Source: an uncultured Ruminococcus sp.
GTDB taxonomy: Bacteria; Bacillota; Clostridia; Oscillospirales; Ruminococcaceae
Assembly (NCBI GenBank): GCA_905199285.1
Contig: CAJKFZ010000128.1
Coordinates: forward strand, 1 to 7,640
Direction: 5' to 3'
DNA length: 7,640 nucleotides
Part shown: piece after piece, positions 1 to 5,528 of the stretch
How positions within the stretch are numbered: the stretch's first letter is position 1
Layout: each line of letters starts with the position of its first letter
Made by a program: the position numbers and the translations under genes
Notes under the pieces: generated by a model
Databases searched by the model: none
The model's input: the letters and a program-made list of their open reading frames with translations, nothing else
What the model was told of the DNA's origin: nothing

Positions 1-26
1 AAAGGCAGTTAACCAAGCAATAGAGT

Positions 27-33
27 AGGAGGA
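27..33 (+). promoter_or_regulatory. Ribosome binding site of the peptidase gene
   Basis: AGGAGGA lies 5 nt before the ATG at 39. It is a near-perfect Shine-Dalgarno sequence and supports that start. Only 38 bases precede the gene in the window, so its promoter cannot be seen and an upstream co-transcribed gene cannot be excluded. Confidence 0.9.
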
Positions 34-38
34 ATTTT

Positions 39-3000
39 ATGAATAAGTATATAAGCAAAACCATTTCTGTTATGTCAGCGGCGGCAATTTCAGCAGTTTT
101 TTGTTTTCCGGCTTCTATTAATGCAGGATTCAAAACCAATTCTGTTGAAACGAGGAAACTGAAAAATGCTCCGGTTTTTTCATACGCAATTCCTGAGTTT
201 ACACATCTTATAGGCAAGTCCGGATTTGAGCTTACTCCTGTGGCAGGCTATGCTCCGTTAAAAGAAGAACCGGAACTTTACAGCAGCGCTGAAAGTCTTC
301 CTGAATCATATGATCTGAGAAGAGCTTCCGGTATAAGTTCTGTGAAAGATCAGTCCATTTACGGAACTTGCTGGACTCATTCTTCTGCGGCGAGTGCAGA
401 AAGCGGACTTCTTAAAACTGATCCGTCTGTTAATTTGTCAGAATTGCATACGGCATTTTACTCTTATTATGGTTCGGATCAGATCGAAACAGGTCTTGAT
501 AAGATAAGGGATATCCTGAATTACGGCGGTTCAACAAGCGTTGTTGCTAATTTGTGGTCGCAGTGGATAGGTCCTGTAAAGGAGGAAAAACTTCCGTATG
601 ATAATGTACAATTTTTCGACGATCCTATCAAAACTGAAGAAATGAGAAACGAAAGCGATTATCATCTTGAAAATGCATATTTGTTTGATTTCGATGACGA
701 AAGGAACAACTTTGACGAGGTGAACGGACTTATAAAACAGTTTGTTTATGAAGGTCATGGAGTTGATGTTTCGTTCTACAGCAATACTACCCTGAATTAT
801 GATTATAATAAAAGTTCAAGTTATACCGTTCGTAAACCACGTTTTGCAAATCATGCAGTAACTATTGCCGGCTGGGACGATAATTTTCCTGCGTCTGATT
901 TCAAACAAACTCCCGAGGGAAACGGCGCATGGCTTGTAAAAAACAGCTGGGGTTCAAATTACGGCGAGGATGGATATTTCTGGATCTCATATTATGACAA
1001 ATCGCTGTGCCAATTTGCCGTTTACGATCTAGGTGATAAAAACAATTACAGCTACATTCATCAGCACGATTCCTTTGTTCCGACCAACAGTATGTCAGCT
1101 TATGATGAATCAGATATTATTGCACCATCTTATATGGCGAATATTTTCAGTTCGGAAAACGGTGAGCAGATCGAGGCCGTTTCAACATATTTCAATAATC
1201 CCGATACCGAATATGAAGTTGTGATTTACACAGATCTTACTGATCTGTCCGATCCGGCATCTGGTGTTCCGTCAGCGGTAACATCAGGAAGCTGTAAACT
1301 GACCGGATATCAGACCATAGAGCTTTCCGAAGATGTTCCGATTGACGCAGGCGAAAGCTTTGGAGTTGTTGTAAAAATGTACTGCGGAGATACTCCTTAT
1401 GTAATTCCGCTTGAAACGAGCTTGTATGCGGAAAATTATGAAACCGGTGAAATAACTGATCTCGGCGGATATACGACTAAATCCGGAATTGAAGCATATA
1501 CTGGTATAAATCAGAGTTTTTTCAGTTCTGACGGTATAAATTGGAGCGATACGGTGAACGTTCCGTATACTTATTCAGAAGAGGAAAAAAATATTATGCT
1601 GGAATCCCTTAACGAACAGCTTTTTGACGGCATTGAACCTGATGAAACAGATCTTCTGGAAGAGGCTGACAAAAGATATCAGTATTATAGTAATATATTT
1701 AAATCCTGCGATGTAAGTGTAATTATGGGAAACATTTCGCTCAAAGCATTCGGCAGTGAAAAGAATACTGTTGATTTCTCACATATTTCGGGAGAAGTTT
1801 CGCTGGATGAGAGAGTTGAACTATCTGTAAAAGACGGCTCGGATATCTTTGTTTCAATAAATGGGGGAGAATATGCCGCTTATACAGAGCCTATCGCTGT
1901 AACTGAAAAAATGACGATCTCAGCAACCTCTGATAAAAATACATTTACCGAAAGAACTTACGAACCGGCTTCAGCTCAGTTTTTCAGTTTGTGTTACGAT
2001 TCTGGTGTAAGGCACAGCGGTCTGGTTCTCAAGGAAGCAGAAAAAAAGAGCAGAAACGAATACGAAATAAAACTTGAAAGTACCGAATCAGTATTAAAAC
2101 TTTACCCGATTACAGACGCTGATATTACAATGAATGGAGAGCGTATTGAAAGCTACAGCGCTACTGATGAAATATCTATCGGCTACGGCGAAACTGTAGT
2201 GGAATTTGAGCTTGAAAAGCCGAATGCTCTTAATAATAGAGTTTACCTTACAATTGTAAGGAGCCCGATTGAAATTAATATTCAATCTGAAAAGGTTGTT
2301 TTTTCCGGAGCTGAAAAACTTTATGCTCCTGACGGAACAGAAATATCAAATGGTTCATATGTAGGAAATTATGCCGGAGAAACACTTACTGCTGTAGTTG
2401 ACGGCGAAGAGATAGAATGCCGTGTTCCGGAAAGGATAATTATTCCTGAACTGGAAATTGATTACTATTATGAAACTCTTGGATTTATTCCCAATGAAAC
2501 GGCTGAACTGCTTGAATATGCAACTACGGAAGAACCTTCACAGAATGATTACATTTCCGCTGAAAAACGTTTCCGTGACGGAACATGGATAAATTCTGGA
2601 ATGATAATGAATAAGGTTTTTGTAGTAATTCCGGGCGAAACGATAACTTTAAAGGCTAAAGCAGGAAACGGAAAATTTGCAAGCGAGCCTGTTACATATC
2701 ACATACCGGAAGCTCCCGAAGCTCCGGCTGAATTCACAGATTACACGATAGAGGACGGAAATCTGGTTTTAAACGGATATGAATATGAAATAGCTTTGCC
2801 TGATGAATCAATTACAATTGCAGAGAAAGCTGAATCACTGGGATATTCAGATACGGAACGATTTGCTGATATTATGTTCTCAAGAATTGGATGCGCCGAT
2901 AAAGAAACTCTTGAACATTACCTGGATTCTTTATGGGACAGTTCAAATAAGGTAGGATACGGAAGCGAATTCGCTGTAAGATATTCAGCAACAGCTGATT

Positions 3001-3248
3001 CATTCGCTTCAAAAGCATTATTTACAAAGGCTTATGAAATAGGCGATGTGAACGGGGACGAAGTTGTTGACGGTATTGATGCAACATTAATTTTAAGGCA
3101 TTATACGCTTATTATATCCGGAGTTGACGGCTGCATTCCCGAATCATTTATCAATTACGCTGATTATAACGGCGATGGCGTTGTGGATGGTGTTGATGCC
3201 ACGCTTGTATTGAGATATTATACGGAAAAGATTTCTGTTAAGCCGTGA
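39..3248 (+). CDS. Secreted papain-family (C1A) cysteine peptidase with C-terminal dockerin
   Basis: This is a 1069-residue exported peptidase. Residues 1-29 form a signal peptide: basic start, hydrophobic core, probable cleavage after SINA. Residues about 30-85 may be a propeptide or linker. The C1A domain spans about 86-330. It shows Gln105 (oxyanion hole), Cys111 in GTCW, His272 in NHAVTIAGWD and Asn302 in KNSWGSNYGEDGYFW, so all catalytic residues are present. Residues about 340-510 resemble the lectin-like beta domain that follows the peptidase in clostridial secreted C1A enzymes such as Cwp84. Residues about 595-648 look like a chitobiase/hexosaminidase C-terminal-type beta domain and about 650-745 like a cadherin-like beta sandwich; both are tentative. 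Residues about 760-1000 are unassigned. Residues 1002-1069 are a dockerin. Secretion and attachment to a cohesin-bearing scaffold are inferred. Its substrate is unknown. Lysine and asparagine codons are mostly AAA and AAT, unlike the binding-protein gene downstream. Confidence 0.93.
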   Translation: MNKYISKTISVMSAAAISAVFCFPASINAGFKTNSVETRKLKNAPVFSYAIPEFTHLIGKSGFELTPVAGYAPLKEEPELYSSAESLPESYDLRRASGISSVKDQSIYGTCWTHSSAASAESGLLKTDPSVNLSELHTAFYSYYGSDQIETGLDKIRDILNYGGSTSVVANLWSQWIGPVKEEKLPYDNVQFFDDPIKTEEMRNESDYHLENAYLFDFDDERNNFDEVNGLIKQFVYEGHGVDVSFYSNTTLNYDYNKSSSYTVRKPRFANHAVTIAGWDDNFPASDFKQTPEGNGAWLVKNSWGSNYGEDGYFWISYYDKSLCQFAVYDLGDKNNYSYIHQHDSFVPTNSMSAYDESDIIAPSYMANIFSSENGEQIEAVSTYFNNPDTEYEVVIYTDLTDLSDPASGVPSAVTSGSCKLTGYQTIELSEDVPIDAGESFGVVVKMYCGDTPYVIPLETSLYAENYETGEITDLGGYTTKSGIEAYTGINQSFFSSDGINWSDTVNVPYTYSEEEKNIMLESLNEQLFDGIEPDETDLLEEADKRYQYYSNIFKSCDVSVIMGNISLKAFGSEKNTVDFSHISGEVSLDERVELSVKDGSDIFVSINGGEYAAYTEPIAVTEKMTISATSDKNTFTERTYEPASAQFFSLCYDSGVRHSGLVLKEAEKKSRNEYEIKLESTESVLKLYPITDADITMNGERIESYSATDEISIGYGETVVEFELEKPNALNNRVYLTIVRSPIEINIQSEKVVFSGAEKLYAPDGTEISNGSYVGNYAGETLTAVVDGEEIECRVPERIIIPELEIDYYYETLGFIPNETAELLEYATTEEPSQNDYISAEKRFRDGTWINSGMIMNKVFVVIPGETITLKAKAGNGKFASEPVTYHIPEAPEAPAEFTDYTIEDGNLVLNGYEYEIALPDESITIAEKAESLGYSDTERFADIMFSRIGCADKETLEHYLDSLWDSSNKVGYGSEFAVRYSATADSFASKALFTKAYEIGDVNGDEVVDGIDATLILRHYTLIISGVDGCIPESFINYADYNGDGVVDGVDATLVLRYYTEKISVKP
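3042..3245 (+). other. Type I-like dockerin module (two Ca-binding repeats)
   Basis: This part encodes residues 1002-1069 of the peptidase. There are two EF-hand-like loop-helix repeats 39 residues apart. In repeat 1 the calcium-ligand positions 1, 3, 5, 9 and 12 are Asp1003, Asn1005, Asp1007, Asp1011 and Asp1014. In repeat 2 they are Asp1042, Asn1044, Asp1046, Asp1050 and Asp1053. Both helices begin DATL and carry an LR pair at the positions that usually contribute to cohesin recognition. Loop 1 has Glu1008 where Gly is usual; loop 2 keeps Gly1047. Dockerins bind cohesins on scaffoldins, so this protein is probably part of a cellulosome- or amylosome-like assembly. No cohesin is encoded in the window. 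Confidence 0.9.
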
Positions 3249-3502
3249 TTTTAAATTATAAGAAAGACTTGCTTGAAGTTAGACAAATATACCAAAAACA
3301 CATGGGAAATTTTTGATTAATTGTATTCATTATGCAATACCTATAAAAGTAGTGTTATGAATTTGTGAAATAAGAGTGAAAAAGTCTTTTACCGTTTTGT
3401 AACCTTTTAGTTTTATTGTTTCTAAATATGTGATTTGTGCTAAAAAAATAATGTTGAAAGTGTATACAATGCACAAAAAATATTAAATAACGCTACAAAC
3501 CA
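3249..3502. other. AT-rich intergenic stretch without a gene or clear terminator
   Basis: No open frame with a ribosome binding site is visible between the peptidase stop and the next promoter. I find no GC-rich hairpin followed by a T-run, so the peptidase transcript has no obvious intrinsic terminator here. Small features include a weak 5-bp inverted repeat (GTATT/AATAC, 3323-3340), an 8-bp palindrome TGTATACA (3461-3468) and a distant 6-bp inverted repeat TTGTGC/GCACAA (3435-3440 and 3471-3476). All are short enough to be chance in AT-rich DNA. Confidence 0.6.
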
Positions 3503-3531
3503 TTGACTTTGAACAAAAAATACGGTATATT
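3503..3531 (+). promoter_or_regulatory. Predicted housekeeping sigma promoter of the ABC transporter operon
   Basis: The -35 box is TTGACT (3503-3508) and the -10 box is TATATT (3526-3531), separated by exactly 17 bp. Each box differs from consensus at one position. Transcription would start at about 3537-3540. It is the best promoter match between the peptidase stop and the binding-protein start, and it implies a leader of about 395 nt. Confidence 0.75.
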
Positions 3532-3706
3532 TTATATTACAAAGAGCAATTGTGCCTATTTTGCTGTGCGTATGTTTTGATTTATAACCGCATTAAAGCA
3601 GATGTGCTGCATACAAGCTGACCGGAGCATGGCTGACTGAAAAAGCCGGATTCAGGAAGAAAATTTCTGATCGTTTTCGCTATGAGGAATGCTTTGTTTC
3701 CGCAAA

Positions 3707-3721
3707 ACGGGAAACTCCCGT
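3707..3721 (+). repeat. Short GC-rich hairpin in the leader
   Basis: ACGGG (3707-3711) pairs with CCCGT (3717-3721) around the 5-nt loop AAACT. It is the most GC-rich small hairpin in the leader and is not followed by a T-run, so it is not a terminator. Confidence 0.5.
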
Positions 3722-3769
3722 ACAAGCAGTTGCTTCATAATTACACTGACCTAATCGTCTTTCGTAATA

Positions 3770-3788
3770 GCTGTTATATTAAAACAGC
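3770..3788 (+). repeat. Hairpin in the leader (GCTGTT/AACAGC)
   Basis: GCTGTT (3770-3775) is the exact reverse complement of AACAGC (3783-3788), with a 7-nt AT loop. It lies 16 nt before the closed multi-arm element and may be part of the same RNA fold. Confidence 0.4.
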
Positions 3789-3804
3789 AGCCCGGAATGC
3801 GACA

Positions 3805-3879
3805 GGATAAATATGGCAGGCGGCGAGTACATTCGCTGAGCCGGAAAAAATCCGGAAGCGGACCGTGGAAAATTTATCC
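3805..3879 (+). ncRNA. Candidate three-way-junction RNA element in the leader
   Basis: GGATAAAT (3805-3812) and ATTTATCC (3872-3879) are perfect complements and could close a 75-nt element. Inside are two adjacent arms. The first is GCGA/TCGC (3823-3826 and 3833-3836), extendable by GGC/GCC. The second is CCGGA/TCCGG (3841-3845 and 3851-3855) with a five-A loop. The extension of arm one and the base of arm two share bases 3841-3842, so only one can form fully at a time. The element ends 41 nt before the ribosome binding site. The pairing is seen in the sequence; folding and function are inferred. Confidence 0.4.
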
Positions 3880-3883
3880 AAAC

Positions 3884-3911
3884 ATATTATACTTTGATTT
3901 GAGTATAATAT
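3884..3911. promoter_or_regulatory. Perfect 10-bp A/T inverted repeat before the binding-protein gene (possible operator or hairpin)
   Basis: ATATTATACT (3884-3893) and AGTATAATAT (3902-3911) are exact reverse complements around an 8-nt spacer TTGATTTG. The right arm contains TATAAT (3904-3909), a perfect -10 hexamer, but no -35 box lies 16-18 bp upstream. It ends 9 nt before the AGGAGG. It could be a transcription-factor operator, an RNA hairpin next to the ribosome binding site, or part of a second weak promoter. I cannot choose between these. Confidence 0.55.
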
Positions 3912-3920
3912 ACATATTTA

Positions 3921-3926
3921 AGGAGG
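3921..3926 (+). promoter_or_regulatory. Ribosome binding site that fixes the binding-protein start
   Basis: AGGAGG lies 8 nt before the ATG at 3935. The reading frame stays open upstream to an ATG at 3797, but that codon has no Shine-Dalgarno sequence and would bury the lipoprotein signal 46 residues inside the protein. The start is therefore 3935. Confidence 0.92.
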
Positions 3927-3934
3927 AAATTCTA

Positions 3935-5410
3935 ATGAACAATCTTAAGAAAACATTAGCTTTAGTAGCTACACTTGCAATGGCTTCTACAGCATTCGTT
4001 GGATGCGGCAGCAAGGATTCATCTTCTGATGCTCCAGCAGCAACAACAGCAGCTCCTACAGATGCTGCTACAGACGCTCCTACAGATGGCGAAGAGCCTA
4101 CAGACGGCGAGGAGCCTACAGAGGCACCTGAGACACCTTCAGCTGGTAACTCTACAGAGCTCGGCGCTGTAACACTTAAGACAGGCGGTGCTGAATTCTC
4201 AGTTGCTGCTTGGAACCCAGACGACGTTCCGGCTCTTCTCGAGCAGTGGGAAAAGAACACAGGCTACGATGCTGCTAAGGTAAAGTTCACAAACTTTGAC
4301 TGCGGCGGCGGCGATGCTTCTGAAAAGTATGATGCTCTCTTCAGCGCTGGCGATGATCTCGACGTATACTTCTGTGAAGCTGACTGGGCTCTCAAGTATA
4401 TTAACGATGATACTAAGACAGCTCCTCTCGAGGCTCTCGGTTTCTCCGATGCTAACTTCCAGGATGCTTACGCTTACACAGCTGAAATCGGTAGAGCTAC
4501 AGCTGGTGCTAACGCTGGCAAGATGGTAGGTGCTTCATGGCAGGCTGCAGCAGGCGGATTTGCTTACAGAACAGACCTCGCAGAGCAGTACCTCGGCGTT
4601 AAGACACCTGAGGAAATGCAGGCTAAGATCCAGGGTTGGGATAACTTCGTAGCTGCTGCTACAGAGGTTGCTACAGCTTCTGACGGTAAGGTTGCTTTCG
4701 CTGACTCTCTCGGTGGTATGTGGCAGGTATTTGCTGCTAACAGAACACAGCCTTGGGTTGTTGACGGACTTCTCGAAATCGATGATTCTTGCAAGGTATT
4801 TGCTGATTATGCAAAGACACTTTGGGATAACGGCGGTGTAACACACAACAGTCAGTGGACTGACGCTTGGATTCCTGCTGGTAAGGATGGCTCTTGCATG
4901 GGTTACTTCGTATCTACATGGGGCTTCGGCGAGAACGCATTCTTTGGCCAGGCTTCTTCTGACTCCTACGGTAAGTGGGCAGTTTGCGAAGGTCCTGACA
5001 AGTACTTCTGGGGCGGCACATGGATCGTTGTAAATCCTGCTACAGATAACGCTGAGGAAGCTCAATCATTCATCTTCAATGCAACTGTTGATCAGGCAGC
5101 TATGAAGGAGTTCGCTCTCAGCAAGCCTGAGTATGTAAACAACCAGACAGCTATGAAGGAAATCATTGATGCTAAGGAAGTTCCTAACCAGTGGGTAACT
5201 GATAACCTCGGTGGACAGAACTACTTTGAAGTTCTCAACGAGAACGCTAAGAGCATTGATCTTAAGGGTCTTATCACTCCTTACGATGCTACAATCAAGA
5301 GCGAGTTCCTTAACGCTGTAACTGAAGAGTACTGTGCTGGTAAGTCATGGGATGACACAATCAACAGAGTTTACGCTAAGGTTGGCGAAGCTATTCCTGA
5401 GCTTGCATAA
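3935..5410 (+). CDS. Carbohydrate ABC transporter solute-binding lipoprotein (CUT1 type, family 1)
   Basis: This 491-residue protein captures a sugar or oligosaccharide outside the membrane and delivers it to the two permeases encoded downstream. Residues 1-23 are a lipoprotein signal (NNLKKT, then a hydrophobic stretch), with a lipobox FVGC giving lipidated Cys24. Residues about 25-75 are a low-complexity linker rich in Ala, Thr, Pro, Asp and Glu that probably spaces the domain from the membrane. The bilobed binding domain runs from about 79 to the end. It is rich in Trp, Tyr and Phe (for example W93, W105, Y145, W151), as expected for sugar stacking. The length suits family 1 binding proteins plus the long linker. 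The exact substrate cannot be read from the sequence. Codon choice is strongly biased (AAG, AAC, GCT, CTC, ACA), suggesting very high expression. It is the first gene of the operon. Confidence 0.92.
   Translation: MNNLKKTLALVATLAMASTAFVGCGSKDSSSDAPAATTAAPTDAATDAPTDGEEPTDGEEPTEAPETPSAGNSTELGAVTLKTGGAEFSVAAWNPDDVPALLEQWEKNTGYDAAKVKFTNFDCGGGDASEKYDALFSAGDDLDVYFCEADWALKYINDDTKTAPLEALGFSDANFQDAYAYTAEIGRATAGANAGKMVGASWQAAAGGFAYRTDLAEQYLGVKTPEEMQAKIQGWDNFVAAATEVATASDGKVAFADSLGGMWQVFAANRTQPWVVDGLLEIDDSCKVFADYAKTLWDNGGVTHNSQWTDAWIPAGKDGSCMGYFVSTWGFGENAFFGQASSDSYGKWAVCEGPDKYFWGGTWIVVNPATDNAEEAQSFIFNATVDQAAMKEFALSKPEYVNNQTAMKEIIDAKEVPNQWVTDNLGGQNYFEVLNENAKSIDLKGLITPYDATIKSEFLNAVTEEYCAGKSWDDTINRVYAKVGEAIPELA
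4079..4114 (+). repeat. Two tandem 18-bp repeats in the lipoprotein linker
   Basis: Two adjacent 18-bp units (4079-4096 and 4097-4114) differ at only two third-codon positions and each encode PTDGEE. A third partial copy (CCTACAGA) follows. The repeat lies in the flexible linker after the lipidated cysteine, so copy-number change would alter only its length. Confidence 0.85.
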
Positions 5411-5451
5411 TTCTGATTGCATTTAAATTTCACTAATTAATTGAATTTATG

Positions 5452-5489
5452 ATAGTTGCCTATTGAACGCAAGTTCTATAGGCAGCTAT
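5452..5489 (+). other. Intercistronic stem-loop with GCAA tetraloop
   Basis: ATAGTTGCCTAT (5452-5463) pairs with ATAGGCAGCTAT (5478-5489) with one G-U pair. A T-T mismatch and GAAC/GTTC (5465-5468 and 5473-5476) follow, capped by GCAA, a GNRA tetraloop. The total is 16 pairs. No long T-run follows (TTTATAATC), so it is a poor terminator. Such hairpins between binding-protein and permease genes commonly protect the upstream mRNA from 3' exonucleases or give partial termination, raising binding-protein levels over permeases. That role is inferred here. Confidence 0.8.
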
Positions 5490-5513
5490 TTATAATCTCA
5501 AAACAAATTTTAC

Positions 5514-5520
5514 GAGAGGG
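5514..5520 (+). promoter_or_regulatory. Ribosome binding site that fixes the first permease start
   Basis: GAGAGGG ends 8 nt before the ATG at 5529. An in-frame GTG at 5520 overlaps this site and so cannot be the start it serves. The ATG at 5529 is preferred, which shortens the longest possible frame by three residues. Confidence 0.8.
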
Positions 5521-5528
5521 TGTGTGCT

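Larger units (their letters stand above)
3538..3934 (+). ncRNA. Long, probably structured 5' leader of the transporter operon (class unknown)
   Basis: If the promoter at 3503-3531 is used, about 395 untranslated bases precede the ATG at 3935. Potential helices seen in order are: GCAG/CTGC (3598-3610); CTGACCGG with CCGG-AT-TCAG (3618-3655), which competes with TCAGGAA/TTTCTGA (3652-3670); ACGGG/CCCGT with a 5-nt loop (3707-3721); AAGC/GCTT (3724-3735); GCTGTT/AACAGC (3770-3788); a closed multi-arm element (3805-3879); and an A/T hairpin (3884-3911). No known riboswitch signature was recognised: no T-box, TPP, SAM, cobalamin, purine, c-di-GMP or glmS motif. No helix followed by a T-run was found, so transcription attenuation is not evident. 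That it acts in regulation is inference. Confidence 0.45.

Noticed and set aside
3435..3476. TTGTGC/GCACAA inverted repeat and TGTATACA palindrome as a terminator for the peptidase gene
   Set aside because: The arms are only 6 bp with a 30-nt AT-rich loop and no T-run follows, so it does not look like an intrinsic terminator.
3484..3498. A CcpA cre site near the operon promoter
   Set aside because: Alignment of the CG-centred stretch to the cre consensus fails at several fixed positions.
3689..3757. A 22-codon open frame in the leader (ATG at 3689)
   Set aside because: The only purine-rich stretch (GAGG, 3684-3687) is 1 nt from the ATG, which is too close, and the peptide has no recognisable character.
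3904..3909. TATAAT as the main promoter -10 box of the operon
   Set aside because: No -35-like hexamer lies 16-18 bp upstream, and it is explained by the inverted repeat. It remains possible as a weak or activated promoter.
3797..3934. A 46-residue N-terminal extension of the binding protein starting at the ATG at 3797
   Set aside because: There is no ribosome binding site before 3797, and the extension would place the lipoprotein signal inside the protein. AGGAGG and the MNNLKK signal start at 3935 are decisive. The extension also covers the candidate RNA element.
3874..4260. A 128-residue frame on the minus strand opposite the lipoprotein linker
   Set aside because: Its Ser/Ala/Val-rich composition is the mirror of the repetitive linker codons. 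It has no ribosome binding site and lies wholly opposite a clear gene and its leader.
4535..5065. A 176-residue frame on the minus strand inside the binding-protein gene
   Set aside because: It is an antisense shadow produced by the strong codon bias of the real gene, with no initiation signal or domain.
5520..5528. GTG start of the first permease at 5520
   Set aside because: It overlaps the Shine-Dalgarno sequence GAGAGGG, while the ATG at 5529 is ideally spaced.
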